64,000 nt of DNA. It comes from Ancrocorticia populi (GTDB lineage Bacteria; Actinomycetota; Actinomycetes; Actinomycetales; Actinomycetaceae). Under the pieces are notes generated by a model, which was given only the letters and a program-made list of their open reading frames with translations, ran no database searches and had not been told where the DNA came from. The stretch covers positions 186,001 through 250,000 of the forward strand of contig NZ_QETB01000005.1 of assembly GCF_003123745.1 (NCBI RefSeq), given 5' to 3'. The position numbers and the translations under genes are program-made. Below, one piece after another: positions 17,600 through 27,176 of this stretch (positions are counted from its first letter, which is position 1; each line of letters begins with the position of its first letter).

Positions 17600-19132
17600 A
17601 TGTCTGAACTACCACGTACCTACGCCATCCGCACTCTCGGATGCCAAATGAACGTCCACGATTCCGAGCGCCTCGCGGGGCTCATGCAAGAAGCTGGCTA
17701 TGTGCCGGTGGCTGACGTGCCCGCCAAGGCTGAGCGCGCCACGGAGGCCGGGGATCAGGGCGCGGACGTGGTGATCCTCAATACGTGTTCCGTGCGTGAG
17801 AATGCTTCAAACCGCCTCTTCGGTAATCTAGGCCAACTCGCGTCCGTCAAGAGAGAACGGCCCGGCATGCAGATTGCCGTTGGAGGCTGCCTTGCTCAGC
17901 AGATGCGCGGAGGCATCGTCGAGCGAGCGCCATGGGTGGACGCCGTGCTGGGAACGCACAACCTCGATGTTCTGCCCGCTCTCCTAGAGAGAGCGCGTCA
18001 CAATAACGAGGCTGCGGTAGAGATCGAAGAATCGCTCAAGGTGTTCCCCTCCACGCTACCTACCAAACGCGAATCCGCCTACGCGGGCTGGGTATCCATC
18101 TCCGTGGGTTGCAACAACACCTGCACGTTCTGCATCGTGCCGCACCTTCGCGGCAAAGAACGCGATCGCCGTCCCGGTGAGGTTCTCAATGAGGTTCAGG
18201 CGCTCGTTTCTGAGGGTGCCATCGAGGTGACCCTACTCGGCCAAAACGTTAACTCGTACGGAGTGGGCTTCGGGGACCGTCAGGCGTTCTCTAAGCTGTT
18301 GCGTGCGTGCGGGCAGATTGAAGGTCTAGAGCGGGTGCGGTTCACCTCGCCTCATCCGGCAGCGTTCACCGAGGACGTCATTGAGGCGATGGCCGAGACC
18401 CCCAACGTTATGCCGTCGCTGCACATGCCACTACAGTCCGGATCGGATCGGATTCTGCGGGCCATGCGGCGCTCGTATCGTTCGAAGAAGTTCCTCGGCA
18501 TCATCGATCGAGTACGCGAGCTGATTCCGGACGCCGCTATCACCACGGATATCATCGTGGGCTTTCCCGGTGAGACGGAAGAAGATTTTCAGGCTACCCT
18601 AGACGTAGTGGAGCGCTCGCGCTTCTCTGACGCTTTCACGTTCATGTATTCGCCACGCCCCGGAACTCCTGCCGCGGATATGGAGGAGCAGGTGCCCACC
18701 GATGTGGTGAAGGAACGGTACAACCGCCTGATCGCCCTCCAAAGCAGAATCGCCGAAGAAGAAAACACTGCCCGTGTGGGCCGTGAGGTGGAAGTACTAG
18801 TTTCCGCGAGCGAGGGACGCAAGGACGCCCAGACCCATAGAGTCTCTGGGCGAGCCGCGGATAACCGACTAGTCCACGTGGCACTTCCCGAAGAATTGAG
18901 CGAAGCGGATCGGCCAAGGCCGGGCGATATGGTCCGAGCCACCGTGACGCATGGGGCGCCACATCACCTCGTTGCTGATTCAGCTCTGGCTGGTGAGCTC
19001 TTCGAGGTTCGCCAGACTCGCGCCGGTGATGCCTGGGCCTCGCACGAGGCCCGTAAGGCCGAACTTCAGGCTGAGGCCGAAGGAAAGTTGCCCGTCTCGA
19101 TTGGTTTGCCCACACTTAGAGTGGGCGCCTAG
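17600..19132 (+). CDS. miaB: tRNA-2-methylthio-N6-dimethylallyladenosine synthase
   Basis: MiaB is a radical-SAM methylthiotransferase that modifies i6A37 in tRNAs. In this 510-residue protein the N-terminal UPF0004 domain carries the cluster Cys in [21 protein letters not shown] and VGGCLAQQ. The radical-SAM triad C171-x3-C175-x2-C178 lies in [14 protein letters not shown] domain ([14 protein letters not shown] to HHLVADSA) follows near 390-470. The tail of ~40 residues beyond TRAM is variable. It is followed 9 bp later by miaA, which makes the i6A substrate, so two consecutive steps of one tRNA modification are neighbours. Confidence 0.96.
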   Translation: MSELPRTYAIRTLGCQMNVHDSERLAGLMQEAGYVPVADVPAKAERATEAGDQGADVVILNTCSVRENASNRLFGNLGQLASVKRERPGMQIAVGGCLAQQMRGGIVERAPWVDAVLGTHNLDVLPALLERARHNNEAAVEIEESLKVFPSTLPTKRESAYAGWVSISVGCNNTCTFCIVPHLRGKERDRRPGEVLNEVQALVSEGAIEVTLLGQNVNSYGVGFGDRQAFSKLLRACGQIEGLERVRFTSPHPAAFTEDVIEAMAETPNVMPSLHMPLQSGSDRILRAMRRSYRSKKFLGIIDRVRELIPDAAITTDIIVGFPGETEEDFQATLDVVERSRFSDAFTFMYSPRPGTPAADMEEQVPTDVVKERYNRLIALQSRIAEEENTARVGREVEVLVSASEGRKDAQTHRVSGRAADNRLVHVALPEELSEADRPRPGDMVRATVTHGAPHHLVADSALAGELFEVRQTRAGDAWASHEARKAELQAEAEGKLPVSIGLPTLRVGA

Positions 19133-19141
19133 GAGCCTACC

Positions 19142-20053
19142 GTGATCATCTCCATCGTTGGCCCAACCGCCAGCGGCAAGACCGCTCTTTCTATCGAGGT
19201 TGCCGACGCCCTCGGGGGAGCGGAAAACGTGGAGATCATCTCTGCGGACGCCATGCAGCTCTACCGCGGGATGGACATTGGAACGGCAAAGATCACTCCA
19301 GGCGAGCGTCGGGGAATTGCGCACCATCAACTGGACGTCTTGGACCTTCAAGATGTTGCGAGCGTTGCGTCCTACCAGAGATACGCCCGCGAGGATCTGG
19401 CGGAGACCCAACGGCGTGGGAAGGTTGCCGTCGTCGTCGGCGGATCTGGACTCTATGTATCCGCGCTTCTTGACGAACTGGAGTTTCCAGGACGTGATCC
19501 CGTAATCAGGACGCAGCTGGAAGCCCAAGCGGAGGACAACTACAGCGATCTGCTAGCCGAACTGGCGGAAAGGGACCCGGAGTCCTATCGGACCATCGAT
19601 TCGCGCAACCAACGCCGGGTGATTCGGGCACTCGAGGTTATTCGCGCCACCGGGCAGCCGTTCACCCCCAAGTTTCCGAGGCACACGAGCCACTATCCCG
19701 ATCTCGTTTCGTTCGCTGTCACGCGCGACATGGCACTCCTTGAGGGATCTATCGAGGCACGCACTCAGACGATGTTCGCTCAGGGGCTGCTAGACGAAAC
19801 CCGGGGTCTTATCGATCGGGGGCTGCGGGACGCCCCCACCTCCTCGCGGGCCACGGGCTACGCGGAAGCCATCGCGGTGATCGACGGAAAAATGACGCGC
19901 GATGAGGCGGCAGAATCCATCACGTTTGCCACGCGACGCCTAGCAAAAAAGCAGGGGACATGGTTTAAGGCAGATCCGAGGCTCACGTGGATTGATCTTT
20001 CAAACGGGGACATCTCGGCGGCAACGAAACGGATTGCCGATTCGGTAAAGTAG
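19142..20053 (+). CDS. miaA: tRNA dimethylallyltransferase
   Basis: MiaA transfers dimethylallyl from DMAPP to A37 of tRNAs reading UNN codons. The 303-residue protein starts at GTG 19142, preceded by TAGGAG 6 nt upstream. The P-loop GPTASGKT is at residues 6-13. DAMQLYRGMDIGTAK near 38 and VGGSGLYVSALL near 100 are family hallmarks. SRNQRRVIRALEV near 157 and the C-terminal AKKQGTWF complete the fold. The last codons contain a -10 element for dapF. Confidence 0.96.
   Translation: MIISIVGPTASGKTALSIEVADALGGAENVEIISADAMQLYRGMDIGTAKITPGERRGIAHHQLDVLDLQDVASVASYQRYAREDLAETQRRGKVAVVVGGSGLYVSALLDELEFPGRDPVIRTQLEAQAEDNYSDLLAELAERDPESYRTIDSRNQRRVIRALEVIRATGQPFTPKFPRHTSHYPDLVSFAVTRDMALLEGSIEARTQTMFAQGLLDETRGLIDRGLRDAPTSSRATGYAEAIAVIDGKMTRDEAAESITFATRRLAKKQGTWFKADPRLTWIDLSNGDISAATKRIADSVK
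20046..20051 (+). promoter_or_regulatory. -10 hexamer of dapF inside the miaA 3' end
   Basis: TAAAGT overlaps the final codons of miaA and ends 7 nt before the dapF GTG. Confidence 0.45.
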
Positions 20054-20058
20054 CTCCC

Positions 20059-20904
20059 GTGATACCGGCAAACATCAAGCTCACGAAAGGCCACGGAGCG
20101 GGCAACGATTTCATCATGGTGCCCGATCCCGACGGGCTCATCAATCTTGGGCCTGAGGATGTCGCTGTCTTGTGCGACCGCCACACCGGCATCGGGGCTG
20201 ACGGCCTGATCCGGGTTGTGCGTAGCGCGGCCTCCGGCGAGTTTGCGGATGCGGTGGGCCTGCCTGAATGGTTCATGGACTACCGAAACGCGGACGGATC
20301 TATCGCCGAAATGTGCGGCAATGGCGTCCGGGTGTTCGCGCACTATCTCGCAAACGCGGGCCTCTCAAAGCTGGATGTGGGTGAGAGCCTGACGATGGCC
20401 ACCCGAGGCGGCAACAAGAAGGTGCGCCGTGAGTCCGCCGATACCTACACGGTGGATATGGGGGAGTACGGGCTGCCGCTCGGCGATAGCGGGGCCGATA
20501 CGCGTGTGGAGGTCTCGGGAATCGGGGAGTTCGAGGCGCTGAGCGTCACGATGCCCAATCCGCACACCGTTGTGATCCTGCGGGACCGCGAACAGCTTGA
20601 GGCAGCCGATCTGCACGCCGTCCCTACCTACGATCCGATCCCTACCGAGGGCACGAACCTTGAGCTCGTGGTGCCTGATCCGGTACGTGCCCGGATGCGG
20701 GTTCTGGAACGTGGCGTGGGGGAGACCCTCGCGTGCGGCACCGGCACCTGTGCGGTTGCGATTGCCCTCCTGCGCTTTCGTGGCAAGAGTGAGGGTACAG
20801 TCCCGATCCACTCGCCGGGCGGGGACCTATCCGTCCGAATCGAGGCGGGCCGGGCCTACCTCACCGGCCCCGCACAGCTTGTTGCCGAGGTGACGCTGCT
20901 TTAA
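20059..20904 (+). CDS. dapF: Diaminopimelate epimerase
   Basis: DapF converts LL- to meso-diaminopimelate with a cofactor-free two-cysteine mechanism. At 281 residues it has normal length. The two catalytic cysteines are in AEMCGNGVRVF near residue 84 and LACGTGTCAVA near 228, and the substrate-binding GAGNDFI opens the protein. The start is a GTG at 20059. Because MurE looks Lys-specific, meso-DAP here is probably an intermediate to lysine, not a wall component. The gene ends 12 bp from a convergent aldo/keto reductase. Confidence 0.95.
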   Translation: MIPANIKLTKGHGAGNDFIMVPDPDGLINLGPEDVAVLCDRHTGIGADGLIRVVRSAASGEFADAVGLPEWFMDYRNADGSIAEMCGNGVRVFAHYLANAGLSKLDVGESLTMATRGGNKKVRRESADTYTVDMGEYGLPLGDSGADTRVEVSGIGEFEALSVTMPNPHTVVILRDREQLEAADLHAVPTYDPIPTEGTNLELVVPDPVRARMRVLERGVGETLACGTGTCAVAIALLRFRGKSEGTVPIHSPGGDLSVRIEAGRAYLTGPAQLVAEVTLL

Positions 20905-20916
20905 GATCGCGCGGCC

Positions 20917-21765
20917 TTAACGCTGCGAATCGAAATGACTGCGTGCGAAGTTGGAGTCTGGTAGAGCCTCAAGCGCGGATATCTCTTCTGGGCTCAGTGA
21001 GAAGTCGAGCTGGGCGTTGGCGGAAATATGAGCCTCGGACGTTGCCTTAGGCAGTGGCAGAACATACTGTTCGATGCAGAATCTGATGGCTACCTGCGCG
21101 GGCGTCACGCCGTGTGCGTGGGCAATCTCGTTGATAGTGCGGTCTGTTAAGAGTCCGCCGGTTGCCAGCGGCGAATAAGCTTCCACCACCATGCCGTGGT
21201 CCTGTGCAAACGACGTGTTGATGGGCTGAGTAAAGCCACAATAGTAGAGGATCTGGTTGACAGCCGGGATGATGTCTCCGTGATCGAGAATGTTCTGCAT
21301 GTCCGGCACCGCGAAGTTTGAGATACCGATAGCGCGAATCTGCCCCGCGGCATGTGCCTCTTCGAGCGCGCTCCAAGCCTGAAGATTGCCTTCATCATCG
21401 GACTGATCGGGGGTTGCCCACGGCCATGGCGCGTGAATCAGGTAGAGATCCATATAATCTAGGCCGAGCGAGCGAAGGCTCTCTTCGATGGTCTTGGTTG
21501 CACCGTCACGAGTTTTGACTTGGGCCGGCAACTTGGAGGTCACGAACAGTTCCTCGCGGTCGATTCCTGAGGCGCGCACGGCCCGCCCAACCGAACCTTC
21601 ATTGCCATAAGCGTGAGCCGTGTCCACGTGGCGGTAGCCGAGGGATAGCGCCTTTGCCACGGCTTCTTGGGTCTCAGCGCCCTCGGGCATCTGCCACGTA
21701 CCAAAGCCAACCTTGGGGATTGTGACACCGTTGTTGAGTGTGAAGGTCTCTGTCAGGATGCTCAT
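20917..21765 (-). CDS. Aldo/keto reductase (2,5-diketo-D-gluconate reductase-like)
   Basis: This is a 282-residue NADPH-dependent carbonyl reductase of the AKR superfamily. The ATG at 21765 is chosen because GAGGAG lies 7 nt upstream. The catalytic tetrad is visible: Asp in VDTAHAYGNE, Tyr in the same motif, Lys in VTSKL and His in YLIHAPWP. GISNF and the C-terminal cofactor stretch LPLPKATSEAH are typical. The physiological substrate cannot be deduced; members of this group reduce methylglyoxal, diketogulonate and other small carbonyls. It is monocistronic by layout. Confidence 0.93.
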   Translation of the reverse strand: MSILTETFTLNNGVTIPKVGFGTWQMPEGAETQEAVAKALSLGYRHVDTAHAYGNEGSVGRAVRASGIDREELFVTSKLPAQVKTRDGATKTIEESLRSLGLDYMDLYLIHAPWPWATPDQSDDEGNLQAWSALEEAHAAGQIRAIGISNFAVPDMQNILDHGDIIPAVNQILYYCGFTQPINTSFAQDHGMVVEAYSPLATGGLLTDRTINEIAHAHGVTPAQVAIRFCIEQYVLPLPKATSEAHISANAQLDFSLSPEEISALEALPDSNFARSHFDSQR

Positions 21766-21840
21766 CGTCTTCTCCTCGTTTGTATGCCTGTCATGCCATT
21801 CTTGCACGTCAAAGTATGAAGTGATGCTGCGAAGATGCCC

Positions 21841-22452
21841 TCACCGCGAAGACACAGCCAGAATCCGGTAGCCCTTCGCAGAGGCGATCTTTTCGCAGCC
21901 ATACCCTTGGCCAACGAGCCAGCGCTGCAGCGAATCGGCGCCCAGATTCTTTTGGACCACAAGGTAGGCGGTTCCGTCCGGTGCTAGGCGATCTAGCCAG
22001 GTGACCAGCAGGTTGTGGAGCGCCTCCTTGCCGATCCGCACGGGCGGGTTGGACCAGATGAGGTTGATCTGGCGCCCGGCCAGCGCGGCCTCGGCTTCCT
22101 CGGGGGAGTAGACGCGCCCTTTGAGGTTGTTCCGCTCAAGGTTCTTTGCGGCGAGCTCACGGGCACGTTCGTTGACGTCCACGCCCCATACCTCGGCGCC
22201 GCCCGCCTCCCGCGCAAGCGCGAGTGTGATCGGTCCCCAGCCGCATCCCACGTCCACCGCGAGATCGCCTTGGGGTAGTTCGGGTGCGGGCACCTTATCG
22301 AGTAGCACGGCGGTTCCCTTATCCACTTTCTCGTGGGAGAACACACCGGCTTGGGTGACCACCTTGTATTGGCGATCGCGCAGGTGAATGGCATGTTCGG
22401 TTTCGGGACCCGCGCTCGCGGGATTCTCAGAAAAATAGTGATCGGTGCTCAC
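21841..22452 (-). CDS. Class I SAM methyltransferase, RsmC-like
   Basis: This is a 203-residue methyltransferase of the RsmC/RlmG MTS domain. SAM-binding motif I is DVGCGWGPITLALA near 68, followed by VWGVDVNERA. The catalytic NPPV motif (IWSNPPVRIGKEAL) is near 135 and points to exocyclic-amine methylation of guanine in RNA. Only the catalytic domain is present; enterobacterial RsmC has an extra N-terminal copy. The start is a GTG at 22452 with TATCCT 6 nt upstream. The exact target base is not certain. Confidence 0.88.
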   Translation of the reverse strand: MSTDHYFSENPASAGPETEHAIHLRDRQYKVVTQAGVFSHEKVDKGTAVLLDKVPAPELPQGDLAVDVGCGWGPITLALAREAGGAEVWGVDVNERARELAAKNLERNNLKGRVYSPEEAEAALAGRQINLIWSNPPVRIGKEALHNLLVTWLDRLAPDGTAYLVVQKNLGADSLQRWLVGQGYGCEKIASAKGYRILAVSSR

Positions 22453-22458
22453 CGTGCA

Positions 22459-22464
22459 AGGATA
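22459..22464 (-). promoter_or_regulatory. -10 hexamer of the RsmC-like gene
   Basis: On the minus strand TATCCT ends 6 nt before the GTG at 22452; no Shine-Dalgarno is visible. Confidence 0.5.
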
Positions 22465-22547
22465 CCAAGTGCTGGGAGCGGAATCTCAGCGACCGATCCC
22501 CACTATCAGCCCTAAGCATGAGAAAATGGATTCGACTAAAGGAGCAT

Positions 22548-24044
22548 ATGACGCAATCACAACACAACACGCCCGCTTCACCCGCGACGGCCCACGGCGC
22601 CGTTGCCGATATTCGGTCCGGTCGCGGAACGGCGCTACAGGCAGACCCGGCGTACTTCGGGGATTGGGCAGGAGATAGCTTTCAGCGTGATGAACGAACC
22701 GCACTACAGCGAGTTGAAGGGCTAGAGACCGGGGCAGAACGCGAAGAGGGCGTTGACATTGAGTACCGTCAGGTCCGCCTTGAACGCGTTGTCCTAGTGG
22801 GTATTTGGGGAGATTCCACCCAAAGCCAAGCCGAGGATTCGCTTCGGGAACTAGCGGCGCTCGCAGAAACTGCGGGATCGGAGGTGCTGGATGGCCTGAT
22901 TCAACATCGAGATACCCCTGACCCGAGCACGTATCTTGGCAAGGGCAAGGCGCACGAGCTGGCGGATCTGGTTGCTACGCTCTCCGCCGATACGGTTATC
23001 GTGGATTCGGAATTGGCTCCTTCCCAGCGCCGCGCCTTGGAGGACGTGGTAGGCGTCAAGGTTATTGACCGTACCGCGCTGATCCTCGATATCTTCGCCC
23101 GCCACGCCAAGTCCCGCGAGGGCAAGGCACAGGTTGAGCTGGCCCAACTCGAATACCTTCTACCCCGCCTGCGCGGATGGGGCGAATCAATGTCTCGGCA
23201 GGCTGGTGGCCGGGTGGCCGGTGGCGCCGGCATCGGATCGCGCGGACCTGGCGAAACCCAGATTGAATTGGATCGCCGCCGGATCCGTACCCGCATGGCC
23301 AAGTTGCGGCGCGACATCGCTAAGATGGGCCCGGCCCGCGAGCAGCAGCGTTCGGAACGCCGCCGCACGGGCGTCCCCTCGGTGGCGGTGGTTGGCTACA
23401 CGAACGCAGGTAAATCCTCTCTCTTGAACAAGCTGACCGGCGCTGGCGTTCTCGTAGAGAACGCCTTGTTCGCTACGCTGGATCCCACGGTCCGCCGCGT
23501 GAAAACCTCCGAAGGCCGCGAATACACGATGTCCGATACCGTGGGATTTGTGCGCCAACTGCCTACCCAGCTAGTGGAAGCCTTCCGCTCCACGCTGGAG
23601 GAGGCTGGGGAAGCGGACGTTCTATTGCACGTCGTGGATTCCTCTCATGAGGACCCCGTGGGTCAGGTTGAGGCGGTCCACGAAGTCCTGCGCGAGGTTC
23701 CGGGCACCGCGGAGGCCCGCGAGATCATCGTGCTCTCCAAATCGGACCTTGCTGATCCGGTGGATCTGGCCGCCCTGCGTTCACGATTCCCTAGGAGCGT
23801 GGCCGTCTCGTGCCTTACGGGGGAGGGGCTTGGCGAACTTCGCTCCACCATCGAAGAAGCCCTTCCACACCCGACCATCGAAATGACAACGGTGATTCCG
23901 TACACTGATGGTTCGCTTCTTTCACGTATCCATGACGCGGGAAAGCTCCTAGAGCCTGTCCAGTACCGCGAGGAAGGTACGTGGGTACACGCCCTAGTCA
24001 CCCAAGAACTTGAATCCGCCTTGCGCGAGGCTACCGCCCAATGA
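22548..24044 (+). CDS. hflX: GTPase HflX
   Basis: HflX is a ribosome-binding GTPase that splits stalled ribosomes under stress. The 498-residue protein starts at ATG 22548, with AAAGGAG just upstream; an ATG at 22518 is possible. The N-terminal HflX domain contains YLGKGKAHEL and VDSELAPSQRRALE. The conserved helical stretch QLEYLLPRLRG and RGPGETQIELDRR follow. The G domain has G1 VGYTNAGKSSL near 283, G3 DTVGFVRQLP and G4 LSKSD. It overlaps dinG by 4 nt (ATGA). Confidence 0.96.
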   Translation: MTQSQHNTPASPATAHGAVADIRSGRGTALQADPAYFGDWAGDSFQRDERTALQRVEGLETGAEREEGVDIEYRQVRLERVVLVGIWGDSTQSQAEDSLRELAALAETAGSEVLDGLIQHRDTPDPSTYLGKGKAHELADLVATLSADTVIVDSELAPSQRRALEDVVGVKVIDRTALILDIFARHAKSREGKAQVELAQLEYLLPRLRGWGESMSRQAGGRVAGGAGIGSRGPGETQIELDRRRIRTRMAKLRRDIAKMGPAREQQRSERRRTGVPSVAVVGYTNAGKSSLLNKLTGAGVLVENALFATLDPTVRRVKTSEGREYTMSDTVGFVRQLPTQLVEAFRSTLEEAGEADVLLHVVDSSHEDPVGQVEAVHEVLREVPGTAEAREIIVLSKSDLADPVDLAALRSRFPRSVAVSCLTGEGLGELRSTIEEALPHPTIEMTTVIPYTDGSLLSRIHDAGKLLEPVQYREEGTWVHALVTQELESALREATAQ

Positions 24045-25990
24045 GCAAACCGGTTGAGGAGATCCTCGATTCCGTAGTTGAGGATCTGGGCGGATCGCGG
24101 CGCGAGGGCCAAGTCCAGATGATCGAGCTAGTCTCGGAGGCTCTCGATTCCGACGGGCACTTGCTGGTCCAAGCAGGAACGGGCACGGGAAAGTCGATCG
24201 GATATCTAGCTCCCGCGATGGAGTGGTCGATGGCGTCCGGTGAGCGAGTAATCGTCTCCACCGCAACGCTGGCCCTCCAGCGTCAGATCGTGCTTCACGA
24301 TGCCCCCCGCGTTGCCCGAGCGGTCACCTCCGTCTTGGGCAAAACTCCACGGGTTGGCCTGCTGAAGGGTTGGAACAACTACGTGTGCCTGCGAAAGGCA
24401 ACCGGTGGCTACCCCGAAGAAGATGCGCTGATATCGCGGGCGGCTGGCGAATATGGTGCCACGGCTACAGGCGAGGAAGTGACCCGTCTGCGCGAATGGG
24501 CGATGTCCACGGACACGGGAGATCGCGACGATCTAGTTCCCGGCGTGAGTGAACGCGCCTGGCGCCAAGTTTCCGTGACGAAGCCAGAGTGCATTGGCAC
24601 GAAGTGCCCGTTGCGCGATTCGTGCTTCCCTCTGCTAGCGCGTGGGGCCGCGGAGGAATCAGACATCGTGGTTACCAACCACTCCATGCTCGGAATCCAG
24701 AGCGCTGGAACACCGGTTCTCCCCGAAGCCAGCGCATTCATCGTGGACGAGGCTCACGATCTGGTGGATCGGGTCACGAGCCAACTCACGTCCTCGATAT
24801 CCGCGCCCGAAGTAGCCGGGCTTGCGCGCCTGCTTCGGCGGGAGAAGATCTTGGCTACGGACTTGGAAGCGGCGGGGGACGCGATCGGGACGGCGCTCGC
24901 AGATCTGGACGAGGGACGGCTAACCCGGCTCCCGGAGGAGCTCTCGGATGCCCTGCTGGCGCTGCTCGGTGAACTTCAGCAGGCCAACGCGGACGTTGCG
25001 GACTTGCCCGGAAAGAACGAAACGGACGCCGCCGCGAAGTCCTTGGCACGTGGCAGGGTCCAAGAACTCGCGGATGTTGTGGAGCGGCTCTTGTCAGATG
25101 AGCGGGCAAGCGGCAAGTTGGTCACCTGGGTTCAGCACGGGTTTGATGATCGGCCCTCTCTCCATGTGGCACCGCTAGATGTTTCGAGCTCGCTTGCTGA
25201 TGAGCTCTTCGAGGGGAAGCCGGCCATCCTGACCTCCGCCACGCTCGCGCTCGGGGGATCCTTCGAACACGCGGCCACCGAAGTGGGTTTCGCCTACCCG
25301 AGTCAGGGCCCGTGGGACGGCGTAGACGTCGGTTCGCCTTTCGACCATGCTAAGCAAGGCATCCTCTACGTTGCGGACAGCTTGCCCACGCCCGGACGCG
25401 ACGGGTACGGGGATGAGCAGCTCGATGAGATTGTTGATCTGATTGAGGCCAGTGGTGGGGGCGCCCTCGGGCTTTTTACGTCCCGGCGCGGCGCCGAACG
25501 GGCCGCAGAGTACGTCAGGGACCGGGTGAAGACCCCGATTCTGGTTCAGGGCGAGGACCAGTTGCCCACGTTAGTGAGAGAATTTGCCGACGACGACGAA
25601 GCCTCCCTCTTCGGTACCCTCTCCCTGTGGCAGGGCGTTGACGTGCCGGGGCGAACCCTTCGGCTCGTGATCATCGATCGTATCCCGTTCCCACGCCCTG
25701 ACGATCCGCTGGGCCAGGCGCGTACCCAATCGGTGGGGGCGGCCGGTGGCAATGGATTTATGCAGGTGGCGGCCTCCCACGCGGCGCTGTTGTTGGCGCA
25801 GGGAGCCGGACGATTAGTGCGGCGTCACGATGACCGGGGAGTGGTGGCCGTGTTGGATCCACGGCTACGCACGGCGCGGTATGCCGGGTACCTCTTGGCC
25901 TCGCTGCCCCCCATGTGGCGGACTACGGATGGGGCTGTGGTCCGCAAAGCGCTCGCTCGGTTACGCGATGCGGATGAACCCGCCTCGTGA
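24041..25990 (+). CDS. dinG: DinG-family ATP-dependent DNA helicase
   Basis: This is a superfamily-2 iron-sulfur helicase of the XPD/DinG type, 649 residues. Walker A GTGTGKS is at 46-52, and the DEAH box (IVDEAHDLVDR) near 236. Four cysteines for a 4Fe-4S cluster are at 116 (YVCLRK), 184, 189 and 195 (CIGTKC, DSC). Helicase motifs of the second RecA-like domain include LFTSRRGAERAAEYV near 480, SLWQGVDVPG near 530, and QGAGRLVRR near 585. Members unwind D-loops, R-loops and G-quadruplexes. It is coupled to hflX by a 4-nt overlap; I see no LexA box before the pair. Confidence 0.94.
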   Translation: MSKPVEEILDSVVEDLGGSRREGQVQMIELVSEALDSDGHLLVQAGTGTGKSIGYLAPAMEWSMASGERVIVSTATLALQRQIVLHDAPRVARAVTSVLGKTPRVGLLKGWNNYVCLRKATGGYPEEDALISRAAGEYGATATGEEVTRLREWAMSTDTGDRDDLVPGVSERAWRQVSVTKPECIGTKCPLRDSCFPLLARGAAEESDIVVTNHSMLGIQSAGTPVLPEASAFIVDEAHDLVDRVTSQLTSSISAPEVAGLARLLRREKILATDLEAAGDAIGTALADLDEGRLTRLPEELSDALLALLGELQQANADVADLPGKNETDAAAKSLARGRVQELADVVERLLSDERASGKLVTWVQHGFDDRPSLHVAPLDVSSSLADELFEGKPAILTSATLALGGSFEHAATEVGFAYPSQGPWDGVDVGSPFDHAKQGILYVADSLPTPGRDGYGDEQLDEIVDLIEASGGGALGLFTSRRGAERAAEYVRDRVKTPILVQGEDQLPTLVREFADDDEASLFGTLSLWQGVDVPGRTLRLVIIDRIPFPRPDDPLGQARTQSVGAAGGNGFMQVAASHAALLLAQGAGRLVRRHDDRGVVAVLDPRLRTARYAGYLLASLPPMWRTTDGAVVRKALARLRDADEPAS

Positions 25991-26080
25991 ATTTGCAAGT
26001 TAGGGGAGCGCCAGAGCCATTGATTTCGTAAACTGGTATCTGGTGGGTGAACCACTACCAAGAATGTGTGAGGAGTTGCT

Positions 26081-27091
26081 GTGACTGGCACGCCGGAAGT
26101 TAATCCCGTTATTGATCCCGAAATCCCCGCAGCCGTGATGCCCGATAAGGGATCAAAGCTGGCCGTTATCGGCGCTGGCGCTGTGGGATCCGCATGCGTC
26201 TATGCCTCGATGATCAAAGGCGTGGCGCGCGAGTACGCCCTCTTTGATATCAACGAATCCAAGGTTAAGGCCGAGGCGCTGGATATCGCTCAGGGTTCCC
26301 AATTCGCACCGGTTTCCACCGTTGAAGGCTCGTCCGATATGGCCGTAATCAAGGACGCCGATGTTGTGGTGATTACCGCTGGTGCCAAGCAGAAGCCGGG
26401 CCAGTCCCGTCTGGATCTTGCCGGTGCAACGATCAACATCATGAAGGATGTTATTCCTAAGGCCGTCGAGCAGGCACCCAACGCCATCTTCCTCCTAGTG
26501 TCCAACCCCGTTGATGTGGTTACCTACGCTGGCCTAAAGATTTCCGGCATGACTCCGGATCACTTCTTTGGATCGGGCACGGTTTTGGATTCCTCGCGCC
26601 TTCGCTACCTGATTGCGCAACACTGCGGCGTTTCCGCACAGACAGTCCACGCATACATCGCTGGTGAACACGGCGATTCGGAGATCCCGCTCTGGTCTTC
26701 GGCCATCATCGGGGCAGTTCCGCTCCTGCAGTGGGGAGAGACTGTGGATGGCCGGAAGCTGGACGAGAGCCTTCGGGAAGCGATCCACCATGAAGTTGTG
26801 AATTCCGCCTACTCGATCATCGAAGGCAAGGGAGCTACCAACTACGCCATTGGCCTGTCCGTGGCGCAGATCGTGACCACCATTCTGCGGGATGAGCGCC
26901 GCGTTCTTCCCGTTTCCACGCTGCTTGACGATTGGATGGGTATCTCAGACGTTTGCATGTCCGTTCCTACGCTCGTTGGGCGCTCCGGTGTTGGGCGCAG
27001 GCTAGTTCCGGTTGTCACCCCCGATGAGTACCGTGGGCTGCGGGCCTCGGCCGATTCTATCCGGCACGTAGCGTCGAAGTTTGGCATGTAA
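26081..27091 (+). CDS. ldh: L-lactate dehydrogenase
   Basis: It reduces pyruvate to L-lactate with NADH, the expected end of fermentation in this group. The 336-residue protein has an N-terminal extension of ~25 residues, then the Rossmann motif AVIGAGAVGSACVYA near 32. The catalytic His is in AGEHGDSEIPLWS near 205, the substrate Arg in LRYLIA near 180, and SNPVDVVTY near 145. The specificity loop has Gln in GAKQKPGQSRLDL, as lactate (not malate) dehydrogenases do. The GTG start has GAGGAG 5 nt upstream. A possible -10, TAAACT, is at 26029. A strong terminator follows. Confidence 0.96.
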   Translation: MTGTPEVNPVIDPEIPAAVMPDKGSKLAVIGAGAVGSACVYASMIKGVAREYALFDINESKVKAEALDIAQGSQFAPVSTVEGSSDMAVIKDADVVVITAGAKQKPGQSRLDLAGATINIMKDVIPKAVEQAPNAIFLLVSNPVDVVTYAGLKISGMTPDHFFGSGTVLDSSRLRYLIAQHCGVSAQTVHAYIAGEHGDSEIPLWSSAIIGAVPLLQWGETVDGRKLDESLREAIHHEVVNSAYSIIEGKGATNYAIGLSVAQIVTTILRDERRVLPVSTLLDDWMGISDVCMSVPTLVGRSGVGRRLVPVVTPDEYRGLRASADSIRHVASKFGM

Positions 27092-27108
27092 CTCATCGCA
27101 ATCTGAGT

Positions 27109-27148
27109 ATGAAGAAGGGTGGGAGCACAAGCTCCCACCCTTCTTCAT
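27109..27148. terminator. Bidirectional terminator between ldh and lexA
   Basis: An 18-bp perfect stem (ATGAAGAAGGGTGGGAGC and its complement) surrounds an ACAA loop. A-rich and T-rich flanks let it serve both convergent genes. Confidence 0.9.
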
Positions 27149-27176
27149 TTGGACCCTTGGGGGATGAACATGGCGA